12,325 bases of DNA from Candidatus Gastranaerophilales bacterium (lineage in GTDB: Bacteria > Cyanobacteriota > Vampirovibrionia > Gastranaerophilales > Gastranaerophilaceae). Location of the stretch: contig CALUTA010000032.1 of NCBI GenBank assembly GCA_944323585.1, forward strand, positions 1-12,325, given 5' to 3'. The translations under genes and the position numbers were made by a program. Below the pieces are notes generated by a model that did no database searches, was not told the origin of the DNA, and saw only the letters and a list, made by a program, of their open reading frames with translations. The stretch's first letter is position 1; the number at the start of each line of letters is the position of its first letter. This document shows positions 5,972 through 12,325 of the stretch, one piece after another.

Positions 5972-6790
5972 TTAATGAATACGATAATGTGCATTGCTAC
6001 TCAAAACTTTGTCCTTAAGCCGTTTCAGTCCTTTGCCGTAGAAATATTTCAACTGTTCCGGGAATTGTCCTTCAATGTCTATCAAATACATATCATGCAC
6101 AATAAATTGTTTTATTAAAAACACAATATCTTCATTTTTTGTCCAGATAGACGTAACGTTTTCGTGTTTTTTGGATTCAACCTTACCAAACAAACCTTCA
6201 CTGTTATCGGCTGTTATAAAAATCATCCTTCCGCCAAGAGAATGTTCTATCTCTCTGGAAGATAAATGTTTAAAAACCGTGCCGAACATACATTCAAAGT
6301 TGTCATACCCGACGATTTTTATATCCAAACCCCTGTTATATCCGTCTAGCAGATCGTTTTCTATATATTTAAAATCCTGCGACCAGATTTCAAGATAAAT
6401 CTCCTGTCTGGCATTTTTAATTATTTCGATAACTTTTTGTCTGATTTCATTGCCTCCGCTGACGGTCAAAATCGGCTCTGTATAATCGTCCTTGACATTC
6501 GGCAGTTTCTTTTCAAGAAAATCTAGAGTTGAAGTTATTTTTCTTTTGTAGCGTTTTGTAAGCTCTTTCGGTCTTATCGGAGTATAAGTGACGGGTTTTG
6601 TGTTGGAACTCATCACAATCTGGGAATTTTCAAGCGCCTTTAGGGTGTCGTATGCCCGTGATTGCGGAATATCGGCCAGCTTGCTTATTTCATAGCCCGT
6701 TGCAGGATATTTTTTTAACAAAGCAAGATAAACCTTTGCTTCATAGCTGTTTAAGCCGATTTCCTTTAACCCGTCTATTATTTCATTCAT
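5972..6790 (-). CDS. TrmB-family transcriptional regulator
   Basis: This is a 272-residue regulator. Residues 5-75 are a winged HTH of TrmB type: G-L-N-S-Y-E-A-K-V-Y-L-A-L-L, then T-G-Y-E-I-S-K-L-A-D-I-P-Q-S-R-A-Y-D-T-L-K-A-L-E. A basic, coiled-coil-like linker (75-97) leads into a phospholipase-D-like effector domain (about 105-245) with S-G-G-N-E-I-R, E-I-Y-L-E-I-W-S and the G-R-M-I-F-I-T-A-D-N-S-E-G-L-F-G block. In archaeal TrmB relatives this domain binds sugars; here the ligand is unknown. There is no Shine-Dalgarno; a TACAAT box ends 6 nt before the ATG, so the mRNA is probably leaderless. The convergent glycosyltransferase and the upstream Spy-like gene are possible but unproven targets. 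Confidence 0.88.
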   Translation of the reverse strand: MNEIIDGLKEIGLNSYEAKVYLALLKKYPATGYEISKLADIPQSRAYDTLKALENSQIVMSSNTKPVTYTPIRPKELTKRYKRKITSTLDFLEKKLPNVKDDYTEPILTVSGGNEIRQKVIEIIKNARQEIYLEIWSQDFKYIENDLLDGYNRGLDIKIVGYDNFECMFGTVFKHLSSREIEHSLGGRMIFITADNSEGLFGKVESKKHENVTSIWTKNEDIVFLIKQFIVHDMYLIDIEGQFPEQLKYFYGKGLKRLKDKVLSSNAHYRIH

Positions 6791-6796
6791 ACACGG

Positions 6797-6825
6797 ATTG
6801 TAGCAGATTTTTAACGGATAAACAA
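6797..6825 (-). promoter_or_regulatory. Promoter of TrmB-type regulator, probably leaderless
   Basis: On the minus strand TACAAT (complement of 6797-6802) with an extended TG just upstream, and TTGTTT (complement of 6820-6825), are 17 bp apart. Only 6 nt separate the -10 box from the ATG at 6790, so transcription would start at or next to the first codon. Confidence 0.6.
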
Positions 6826-6848
6826 GCTTTTACCTGAAAAACAATATC

Positions 6849-7478
6849 TTAATGCTTTTCTTCCTTTGTAAAAAACTTTTTGCATTTATTCCTGAAGGAT
6901 CTTTGTTCGTTCAAATTTTCAAGGTATGCCGGCTGGCTGATGCCGTATCCGAAAGGCCTTAAATCAGATTGTTTTTTACCGTATCTGTCAATTTTTTTGA
7001 GCTTTTCAAGATCTTCAAACCGCAATTTCTGCACCATTTTGTATTTGTTCTTTTGCTCTTTATTCAAAAGTTTTTCAAAACATTTGTCGTATTTATCGCA
7101 AATCTTTTTGATTTTCTTTTCGATTTTAGAAGATTTTCTTTCAAGGGAATTTATTTCTCTTTTTGAGGTTCCTGCCGTACACAAATCTCTTATTTGTTTT
7201 CTTATCAGCAAAAGTTCATCTACAAGCGGAGAAATCTCTTCAAATCTTGCGGTTTCAATCTCTCTGGTCTTGCAGATCTGTGTCGGGGTAAGGTTTAGGA
7301 CATTGTAAATCGTGTTGCGGTCTTTTCTTATCCTGTCCATAAGAGTGTATGCCTGAACGGGCTTTTCCACATGAATAACTTCGTCTTCTATAGTCTGGGG
7401 CGACAAAATTGTTTCCGAAAAACATGCTCCCGTTGACAAAAAGCTTAATAAGATTACAAAAAATATTTTCTTCGACAT
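6849..7478 (-). CDS. Exported Spy/CpxP-like (LTxxQ) protein
   Basis: This is a 209-residue exported protein. M-S-K-K followed by a hydrophobic stretch (5-18) is a signal peptide; cleavage probably falls near C19-F-S21. The C19 context (T-G-A-C) is a poor lipobox. The mature protein is helical and very basic. It has two L-T-x-x-Q-like motifs, LTPTQ (63-67) and LNKEQ (138-142), separated by long charged helices. This is the layout of Spy/CpxP periplasmic chaperones and stress sensors, whose usual length is about 160 residues; the C-terminal 55 residues here are extra. Five further cysteines (69, 100, 127, 133, 199) are unusual for that family. AGGGGAG supports the start. The TrmB-type gene lies 58 bp downstream but has its own promoter. 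Homology is weak, so the role is tentative. Confidence 0.65.
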   Translation of the reverse strand: MSKKIFFVILLSFLSTGACFSETILSPQTIEDEVIHVEKPVQAYTLMDRIRKDRNTIYNVLNLTPTQICKTREIETARFEEISPLVDELLLIRKQIRDLCTAGTSKREINSLERKSSKIEKKIKKICDKYDKCFEKLLNKEQKNKYKMVQKLRFEDLEKLKKIDRYGKKQSDLRPFGYGISQPAYLENLNEQRSFRNKCKKFFTKEEKH

Positions 7479-7506
7479 TTTCTCTCCCCTTTGTTCGATA
7501 AGAGAA

Positions 7507-7534
7507 TTTTTACATGGATAAACTGATTTTTCAA
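7507..7534 (-). promoter_or_regulatory. Candidate promoter of the Spy-like gene
   Basis: On the minus strand TTGAAA (complement of 7529-7534, 5 of 6) and TAAAAA (complement of 7507-7512, 4 of 6) are 16 bp apart. The same hexamer read on the plus strand sits at the -35 position of the divergent Mini-III gene, so the two promoters would overlap and compete. Confidence 0.4.
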
Positions 7535-7556
7535 TATCTTCATTTTGTTGTAAACT
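7529..7556 (+). promoter_or_regulatory. Candidate leaderless promoter of Mini-III
   Basis: TAAACT (7551-7556) lies 6 nt before the ATG at 7563, with TTTCAA (7529-7534) 16 bp upstream as a weak -35. No Shine-Dalgarno lies between box and ATG. Transcription would begin at the start codon. Box matches are moderate (4 of 6 and 3 of 6). Confidence 0.4.
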
Positions 7557-7562
7557 GATTTT

Positions 7563-7934
7563 ATGGAAGAAATCAACTTAAGGAATTATGCATACTTAGG
7601 CGACGCTCTCTGGGAACTCTTAATTCGCCAAAAGACAATTCTTATGACGAACAATGCAAAAAAACTCCACGAAATTACAACAGCAAAGGTAAAAGGAAGT
7701 TTTCAGGCAATTCTTCTGGAAGAAGAACTCACACCGATTTTGACGGACGAAGAAAAAGAAATTGCCCGCAGAGGCAGAAATCTTCCTATTCCCATAGGCA
7801 GACGTTCAAATCAAAATGAATACCGGCAGGCAACAGCTTTTGAAACCCTTATAGGCTGGTGGTTTCAAAATGACAAAGCACGCTATGACTTTATAATTTC
7901 TGCTCTTGAGAAAAAAATCTTTCCTGAAACCTAA
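7563..7934 (+). CDS. mrnC: Mini-ribonuclease III
   Basis: This is a 123-residue RNase III catalytic domain without the double-stranded-RNA-binding domain, which defines Mini-III. In Bacillus this enzyme trims 23S rRNA precursors at both ends of the stem. The signature Y-A-Y-L-G-D-A-L-W-E-L (9-19) carries the metal-binding D14. A-R-R-G-R-N (68-73) and Y-R-Q-A-T-A-F-E-T-L-I-G (87-98) carry the second conserved acidic residue E94. Length is typical. In many genomes the gene follows cysS; here it stands alone, diverging from the Spy-like gene with only 84 bp between the starts. No Shine-Dalgarno precedes the ATG, and a -10-like box ends 6 nt upstream, so a leaderless mRNA is likely. No strong terminator follows. 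Confidence 0.92.
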   Translation: MEEINLRNYAYLGDALWELLIRQKTILMTNNAKKLHEITTAKVKGSFQAILLEEELTPILTDEEKEIARRGRNLPIPIGRRSNQNEYRQATAFETLIGWWFQNDKARYDFIISALEKKIFPET

Positions 7935-8006
7935 ACCAAATAACCGAAAAAATTAAAGTTTTTCTTTAAATCTGCCGTAAAATAAGCAAAAACAGGAGAA
8001 AATTAT

Positions 8007-8372
8007 ATGTTTAATTCGGTCAACAATCCTTTTAACAGGGCAATATCCTCTTCTACATCCTCTGATTCAGGCGGTAAAAGACAAAAAGAAGACCCTAAAA
8101 AAGAACTTAAAAAATACCTTGAAGAAGAAGAACCCGATGAAGTCAGACTCGGCGGAATGCCTATTTTGACGGAAGATGAAATCCGCTCAATGGTCAACTC
8201 ATACATTTCCAACCTTAAATCCGAGCACGAAGACCGCCCGAAAGTTGTTGAAAAATTGGACAAATACCTTGAAAAATTCGACATAGAAAAATTTATGAAG
8301 CGCAATCCGAATATGACAAGCCCTGATTTTTACATGATTATGTACAACGAAACCGAAGGGATTGTTAAATAG
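8007..8372 (+). CDS. Small charged protein, paralogue of the next gene
   Basis: This is a 121-residue protein of unknown function. The N-terminus is Ser/Asn-rich. Residues 24-47 are a highly charged Lys/Glu stretch. Residues 54-121 form a helical domain shared with the neighbour at 8466-8855: T-E-D-E-I-x6-Y-I-S-N-L, then Y87-L-E-K-F-D-I-E-K-F-M-K, and an end in G-I-V-K. There is no signal peptide or membrane segment. The ATG at 8007 follows AGGAG by about 8 nt, and TAAAAT at 7978-7983 is a plausible -10 box. It lies 72 bp after Mini-III and 93 bp before its paralogue, with no clear terminator between, so the pair could be partly co-transcribed. Confidence 0.75.
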   Translation: MFNSVNNPFNRAISSSTSSDSGGKRQKEDPKKELKKYLEEEEPDEVRLGGMPILTEDEIRSMVNSYISNLKSEHEDRPKVVEKLDKYLEKFDIEKFMKRNPNMTSPDFYMIMYNETEGIVK

Positions 8373-8465
8373 AGTTTAATTTACACTTCTTAATAAATTC
8401 TAAAGTTTTTATTTTTCCGTACCGATAAACGACATGTACTATATTTTTAGAAAGGACGGTAACTT

Positions 8466-8855
8466 ATGGAAATTTCAGGAGTATCAGCAGGAGCTTACAC
8501 ATCAGCTGCTGCAGCCGTAGAGGATGAAGAAAAACTTCAAAAAGCAGAAGACGAGAAAGCCGCAGAAGAATCTAAAAAAACAGAAAAACAGGAAGGCGAT
8601 AAAGTTGAACTGTCTTCATCAGACGACGATTACACAGAAGAAGAAGTGCAGGAAAAAGTTCAGAATTATATCCAGAACATCCTGTACACAACAAATCTTA
8701 CAGAAGCTTCAAGCGCACAGCTTCAGCAGTATTTGAACACATTTGATGTTGCAAAATTCATCAAATCATACGGCCCGTTTTCAACAACGGCAGAAATTTC
8801 AGCGGCACTGTATGCTGTAACATCAGGAATGATTAAACGTCAGGAAGATGAATAA
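8466..8855 (+). CDS. Small acidic protein, paralogue of the previous gene
   Basis: This is a 129-residue acidic protein of unknown function. Residues 1-19 are Ala/Ser/Gly-rich and residues 20-60 are a Glu/Lys/Asp-rich, probably disordered stretch. Residues 57-124 match residues 55-121 of the upstream protein: T-E-E-E-V-x6-Y-I-Q-N-I, then Y89-L-N-T-F-D-V-A-K-F-I-K, ending in G-M-I-K. The charged N-terminal parts do not align. There is no signal peptide. AAAGGA precedes the ATG by about 10 nt, a slightly long spacing. It is followed by an interspersed-repeat-like hairpin and then a strong terminator shared with der. A duplication followed by divergence is the simplest explanation for the pair. 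Confidence 0.75.
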   Translation: MEISGVSAGAYTSAAAAVEDEEKLQKAEDEKAAEESKKTEKQEGDKVELSSSDDDYTEEEVQEKVQNYIQNILYTTNLTEASSAQLQQYLNTFDVAKFIKSYGPFSTTAEISAALYAVTSGMIKRQEDE

Positions 8856-8870
8856 AGCTTTAAGAATGTA

Positions 8871-8900
8871 AGATTCTTCGGCTAAGGCCTCAGAATGACG
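8871..8900. repeat. REP-like imperfect palindrome
   Basis: ATTCT and AGAAT arms enclose a GGC/GCC inner stem (GATTCTTCGGC on the left, GCCTCAGAATGAC on the right), giving an interrupted hairpin. Short palindromes built on these arms recur in intergenic DNA of many bacteria, so this is probably a member of a dispersed repeat family. Only one copy is in this window, so repetition is not shown here. Confidence 0.4.
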
Positions 8901-8942
8901 AAAACTAAAAATCCAATAACAGTTTTTCAAACTTCAAATAGT

Positions 8943-8969
8943 AAAAGCCCCGAAATTCGGGGCTTTTTT
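8943..8969. terminator. Bidirectional terminator between acidic paralogue and der
   Basis: A perfect 10-bp stem, AAAAGCCCCG (8943-8952) with CGGGGCTTTT (8958-8967) over loop AAATT, carries T runs on both strands. It lies between two convergent genes and should end transcription of both. Confidence 0.93.
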
Positions 8970-8983
8970 GGTGTAAAATCTTT

Positions 8984-10315
8984 CTATTTATCTTTTTCGC
9001 TGCGTTCTCTTATTGCAAGCCTTATCGGGGTTCCGAAAAATCCGAAGGCTTCTCTGAGTTTGTTTTCAATATATCTTTTGTAGTGGTCTTTGAGCAAGTC
9101 CGCATTGTTTGCAAAGATTACAAAAGTCGGCGGGCAGACTCCGGATTGTGTTGTATATAAAATTTTTAAGCGCTTGCCTTTGACAGTTGCAGGCGGATTC
9201 AAGGCATACAGTTCTTTCATAACCTTGTTCAAAAGCCCTGTTGAAACACGTTTTGTACATTGTGCATAAACTTCTTCCGCTTTTTCAAAGATTTGAGGCA
9301 GCCTCTGGCGGGTCAGGGCTGAAATATAAATCTTCGGCGCAAACTCCAAAAACGGAATTTCATTTGACAATTTTTTGTCAAACTGGTTCATCGTATTGGC
9401 TTTTTTATCCTCAATTAAATCCCATTTGTTTACGGCAATAATAATACCTTTTCCGGCTTCCAGAATAATAGAGGCGATTTTTTTGTCCTGATCGGAAATT
9501 CCTTCTTTTGCATCAATTACAAGAAGGGCAACGTTACAGTCCTTGATGGAGCGGATAGCTCTATCTACCGCAAACTTTTCAACACCGTATTCGACTTTTG
9601 CTTTCTTTCTGATTCCGGCGGTGTCGACAATTATGAAATCTTTGTCTTTGTAAGTTATGCGGCTGTCTATGCTGTCACGGGTTGTGCCGGAAATATCAGA
9701 AACTATCACTCTGTTTTCGTTTAAAAGACTGTTTACTATTGAAGATTTGCCTGCATTCGGGCGCCCGACTATCGCAATTCTGATGGTGTCATCTTCCTGC
9801 TCTTCAAAGTCATCCGAAAAATCTTCCGTAATAATATCCAGCAAATCGCCGACCCCGCCGCTTCCGTGAAGTGCCGAAATCCCGACAGGTTCGCCCAGTG
9901 CAAGTGAATAAAAATCATTAATCATATAAAGCGATTCAGGATTGTCAAGCTTGTTCACCGCAAGAATAACAGGCTTTCCGGACTGCCGTAAAATGTTTGC
10001 AATATCATAATCAACCGGATTAACCCCGTCTTTTCCGTCCACAAGAAAAACGATTTTGTCGGCCTCGTCACAGGCAATTCTTGCCTGATCGAAAATCGAA
10101 ATCATAATCTCGTCTTCGTCCCCCGGAACAATACCGCCCGTGTCAATAACAGTAAAAGGTTTGTTCTGCCACTCGACATCAAAATAAATTCTGTCACGTG
10201 TAACACCGGGCTGATCATCAACAATAGAGTTTCTTGAGCCCAGAAGACGATTGACAAATGTGGATTTACCGACATTCGGCCGTCCGACTATTGCAACTGT
10301 TGGTTTTCTTTCCAT
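8984..10315 (-). CDS. der: Ribosome biogenesis GTPase Der (EngA)
   Basis: This is a 443-residue double GTPase that acts in 50S subunit assembly and is essential in most bacteria studied. The first G domain has GRPNVGKST (11-19), DTGG (58-61), NKLD (121-124) and SALH (147-150). The second has GRPNAGKSS (184-192), DTAG (231-234) and NKWD (296-299). The linker (165-178) is acidic. The C-terminal KH-like domain covers about 350-443 and includes N-P-P-A-T-V-K-G-K-R-L-K-I-L-Y. All motifs are intact and length is normal. No Shine-Dalgarno is present; TGG-TAAGAT ends 6 nt before the ATG, so the mRNA is probably leaderless. The gene stands alone and shares its terminator with the convergent acidic-protein gene. 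Confidence 0.97.
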   Translation of the reverse strand: MERKPTVAIVGRPNVGKSTFVNRLLGSRNSIVDDQPGVTRDRIYFDVEWQNKPFTVIDTGGIVPGDEDEIMISIFDQARIACDEADKIVFLVDGKDGVNPVDYDIANILRQSGKPVILAVNKLDNPESLYMINDFYSLALGEPVGISALHGSGGVGDLLDIITEDFSDDFEEQEDDTIRIAIVGRPNAGKSSIVNSLLNENRVIVSDISGTTRDSIDSRITYKDKDFIIVDTAGIRKKAKVEYGVEKFAVDRAIRSIKDCNVALLVIDAKEGISDQDKKIASIILEAGKGIIIAVNKWDLIEDKKANTMNQFDKKLSNEIPFLEFAPKIYISALTRQRLPQIFEKAEEVYAQCTKRVSTGLLNKVMKELYALNPPATVKGKRLKILYTTQSGVCPPTFVIFANNADLLKDHYKRYIENKLREAFGFFGTPIRLAIRERSEKDK

Positions 10316-10321
10316 AAGACA

Positions 10322-10330
10322 ATCTTACCA
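10322..10330 (-). promoter_or_regulatory. Extended -10 promoter of der, probably leaderless
   Basis: On the minus strand TGG-TAAGAT ends 6 nt before the ATG at 10315. No clear -35 box is found at the usual distance, consistent with extended -10 dependence. The start of transcription would coincide with the start codon. Confidence 0.5.
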
Positions 10331-10482
10331 CAAAGCAAATTTTTAAACGTAACGAAATGTAAATAGGCTGACAAGTCAAGCCCTTATTTGAATAGGCGCC
10401 TGTTGCACAATAAAACTGGCGCAATTATCTTTTATAAAAATACTTTATATTTAAGAGAGGTATAAAAACAAGAGGATTAAAT

Positions 10483-11394
10483 ATGTCAGAACTTGGTGTT
10501 AACAGTGTCGGAGCACAGCAGAATTACCCCGTTTCGGGAGCAAAACCTCAAAATTCAACACAGACACAACAAGGTAATTCCATATTCGGTGATTTCAATA
10601 ACAATGGTATAGTTGATAAAAGTGATTTTAAAGATGCATCAATAGCTCAAATGGCGGAAGAAAAAGGTCTGATTGGCAAAGCATGGGATGCTGTTCAGGA
10701 TATGTTGAAAAATTTGACAGCCTCAGGCCAACAGGAGCCTCTATCTAAACTTTCACAGGATGATAGGCAAAGTTTAATTGATGCGTTTAAAAAGAACGGA
10801 GTAGAGTTTAAGGAATATCCTGACGGTTCAATTGAATGTATAAAAGACGGGACAAAAACAGTCTATTCATGGAACGGAAATGTCTCCAGAATGACAATGT
10901 CTTATTCTAATGGAAATACTATAACATCAGATTATAACCTTGAAACAAACGAAGGCGGAGATACTATTACAAATGCAGATGGAACACTAAAACACGAAGT
11001 TAAGTATGATAAAGACGGGAATATTGTTTCAACGAAAAATTATGAAAAGAATGAAAACGGCGAAATAGTTGAATCAAACAAATTTGTCGCAGCAGATATG
11101 AGCACAGGAGAAATTTACAGCGGGTCTGACCTTGCAAAAATATTTACAGATAAAAACTTTGAATTTTCATCAGACTTTGAAAATTTCATAAGAAAAGTTT
11201 GCCCTGATGTAGCGGAGATTAATGATATGCGCAACGGGCCGTATGACATCATAATGAAAGATGGAACTCAAATAACTTATGATTATGACTACACGAAGGC
11301 CGTGGCAGGTATTGAGGAACCTAAATTGATAATTTCAAAAGACGGCGTGGTTCAGGAAATATACAACCCGAAAGGCGAATCAATAACAGAATAG
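10483..11394 (+). CDS. Protein with EF-hand/dockerin-like loop and beta-rich body
   Basis: This is a 303-residue protein of unknown function. Residues 37-48 (D-F-N-N-N-G-I-V-D-K-S-D) form one EF-hand-type calcium loop, preceded by G and resembling half of a dockerin repeat. The first 35 residues are Gln/Asn/Ser-rich and disordered. A helical segment (50-105) follows. Then comes a region of short beta-type motifs rich in N-G-x and D-G-x turns (Y-S-N-G-N-T-I-T-S-D-Y, N-A-D-G-T-L-K-H-E-V-K-Y-D-K-D-G-N-I-V), similar in style to MORN or YD repeats but not a clear match. There is no Sec signal peptide. AGAGGA precedes the ATG at 10483 by 6 nt. With the EF-hand gene at 2638 it makes two calcium-loop proteins here. 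Single dockerin halves usually need a pair to fold, so calcium binding is only likely. Confidence 0.75.
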   Translation: MSELGVNSVGAQQNYPVSGAKPQNSTQTQQGNSIFGDFNNNGIVDKSDFKDASIAQMAEEKGLIGKAWDAVQDMLKNLTASGQQEPLSKLSQDDRQSLIDAFKKNGVEFKEYPDGSIECIKDGTKTVYSWNGNVSRMTMSYSNGNTITSDYNLETNEGGDTITNADGTLKHEVKYDKDGNIVSTKNYEKNENGEIVESNKFVAADMSTGEIYSGSDLAKIFTDKNFEFSSDFENFIRKVCPDVAEINDMRNGPYDIIMKDGTQITYDYDYTKAVAGIEEPKLIISKDGVVQEIYNPKGESITE

Positions 11395-11398
11395 AATA

Positions 11399-11429
11399 AA
11401 AAAAGCCCTATAATAAAAAGGGCTTTTTT
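11399..11429 (+). terminator. Terminator of the calcium-loop protein gene
   Basis: An 11-bp stem with core GCCCT/AGGGC (11399-11409 with 11419-11429) over a 9-nt loop has A and T runs flanking it. It starts within 5 nt of the stop codon and should act strongly on plus-strand transcription. Confidence 0.9.
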
Positions 11430-11562
11430 AATGTAAACTTTTCCTGAAACATCTTAACTCTAATTAAAAATAAAGTTGTAACAAAATGTTATGCATTTAA
11501 GCAGAGAAAACCGCAAGGTTCTTTGTTTTTGTAGTATTATGACTGTAACAAAAGAGGATTTT

Positions 11563-12264
11563 ATGGATTTAACAATAAACAAATCGAATCTGCAAAGACA
11601 CGCCTTCGGCGGTAATATTCATAAATCAGTGCAGAAAATTTTTAAGGATTTACAAAAGGACATTCCGCATGCAAAGGTTTATGAAGAAACAACCGGCAAA
11701 ACTATTGATATATCAGCCGGAGATGTTTATCAAAAATTGTCAGATTATGTTGCCGGAACCGGCGATAACGTAGAATTATACTGGCAGAAACATACATTAA
11801 AAGATTTATTTTCTTTAAAACCCCCTTACAGCGGATTTATGTTCAGGGATAAATCAACAAAAAATCAGATTAGGGGGAGTAAATATCCTGATATTTTGAC
11901 GTTTAAAGTTTTTCATAACTCAGAAAAATATATTGACGAAGATGGAATAACAGCGCAGGCACCGAATATCAGACCGGAAAACAGAAAACAACTAACCGGT
12001 CATCATTCAAAATATGCAGAGTATCTTAAAAATTATTATTCAGATTATGTTCTTGTGCGTACTCCCTACGATTCTTATTATGAAATGGTCAACCCCGCCG
12101 CTGCATTTTTCTGGACATTAGTTGACGGATTTATAAAGGCGATTCCAAAAATAAAAACAAACCATTATGGAGAACGTGAATTAAGGGATATGAACCGATG
12201 GGTTGATGAACTGACCACACACACAACACCTGAAGACGTAAACAAACTTTTAAATATTAAGTAA
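11563..12264 (+). CDS. Unrecognised 233-residue protein
   Basis: I cannot assign this protein to a family. The frame is open from an upstream ATG at 11491, but AGAGGA lies about 6 nt before the ATG at 11563, which is taken as the start (M-D-L-T-I-N-K-S-N-L). It has no signal peptide and one modest hydrophobic segment (N-P-A-A-A-F-F-W-T-L-V-D-G-F-I, near residues 178-192) that is too short and polar to be a sure membrane helix. It is rich in Lys, Tyr and His, and has a central Y-P-D-I-L-T-F-K-V-F-H block. The gene is a single transcription unit between two strong terminators, and its stop codon lies inside the downstream hairpin. Confidence 0.75.
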   Translation: MDLTINKSNLQRHAFGGNIHKSVQKIFKDLQKDIPHAKVYEETTGKTIDISAGDVYQKLSDYVAGTGDNVELYWQKHTLKDLFSLKPPYSGFMFRDKSTKNQIRGSKYPDILTFKVFHNSEKYIDEDGITAQAPNIRPENRKQLTGHHSKYAEYLKNYYSDYVLVRTPYDSYYEMVNPAAAFFWTLVDGFIKAIPKIKTNHYGERELRDMNRWVDELTTHTTPEDVNKLLNIK

Positions 12265-12291
12265 GCCGGTCATAATGACCGGCTTACTTTT
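12259..12291 (+). terminator. Long-stem terminator containing the stop codon
   Basis: A perfect 14-bp stem (12259-12272 with 12276-12289, 3-nt loop TAA) is followed by a short T run. The TAA stop codon at 12262-12264 lies inside the ascending arm, so a ribosome at the stop would cover part of the hairpin. Confidence 0.88.
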
Positions 12292-12325
12292 GGCAGACGA
12301 ATGATTTACTGTTCGGCTGATTTTT

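Noticed and set aside
6880..7308. Long plus-strand open frame opposite the Spy-like gene
   Set aside because: Phe/Ser/Leu-rich antisense shadow of a Lys/Glu-rich gene, with no ribosome site.
7953..7969. TTAAAG/CTTTAA hairpin after Mini-III as a terminator
   Set aside because: The stem is only 6 bp of nearly pure A-T and has no proper T run after it; too weak to call.
10368..10382. GGCTGAC/GTCAAGCC hairpin in the der upstream region
   Set aside because: Needs a bulged base and a 2-4 nt loop, and no plus-strand gene ends there.
10403..10430. TTGCAC with TTATCT as promoter of the calcium-loop gene
   Set aside because: The -10 box matches consensus at only 3 of 6 positions, and other equally weak options exist between 10431 and 10466.
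11491..11562. N-terminal extension of the 11563 gene from the ATG at 11491
   Set aside because: No ribosome site precedes 11491, while AGAGGA is well placed before 11563.

Overview
The window looks like a core-plus-lineage-specific stretch of an AT-rich bacterium with an outer membrane. My best guess is a gut member of the non-photosynthetic cyanobacterial relatives (Vampirovibrionia/Melainabacteria, Gastranaerophilales-like). This is inference. It rests on a TolC-type outer-membrane channel beside a Mini-III RNase (typical of Firmicutes and the cyanobacterial lineage), the low GC content, the many small proteins I cannot place, and genes that appear to be read without a Shine-Dalgarno leader. 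No phage, IS or CRISPR signature is visible.

Layout. 1-62: start of a minus-strand gene resembling DnaG primase. 259-492: small Cys-cluster protein, then a strong terminator. 594-1868: TolC-family channel. 1927-2381: two small unknown minus-strand genes. 2638-3192: protein with two EF-hand loops. 3323-3700 (minus): small secreted three-Cys protein. 3822-3896: tRNA-Gly(CCC) with its own promoter and a 13-bp terminator stem. 3993-4916: protein made almost wholly of six tandem helix-turn-helix-like units. 4973-5962: orphan GT-D-fold glycosyltransferase. 5972-6790 (minus): TrmB-family regulator. 6849-7478 (minus): Spy/CpxP-like exported protein. 7563-7934: Mini-ribonuclease III. 8007-8372 and 8466-8855: two small paralogous acidic proteins. 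8984-10315 (minus): GTPase Der/EngA. 10483-11394: protein with an EF-hand/dockerin-like loop and a beta-rich repeat body. 11563-12264: unrecognised protein with a terminator that contains its stop codon.

There is no single multi-gene pathway here. Most genes have their own promoter and/or intrinsic terminator and strands switch often. Two themes recur: ribosome and RNA maturation (Der, Mini-III, tRNA-Gly, possible DnaG for replication) and envelope or exported factors (TolC, Spy-like, three-Cys protein, glycosyltransferase). The observations I would follow first are the six-unit HTH array, the tandem acidic paralogues, and three genes (der, mrnC, the TrmB regulator) whose -10 boxes lie exactly 6 nt before the ATG with no Shine-Dalgarno, suggesting leaderless mRNAs.
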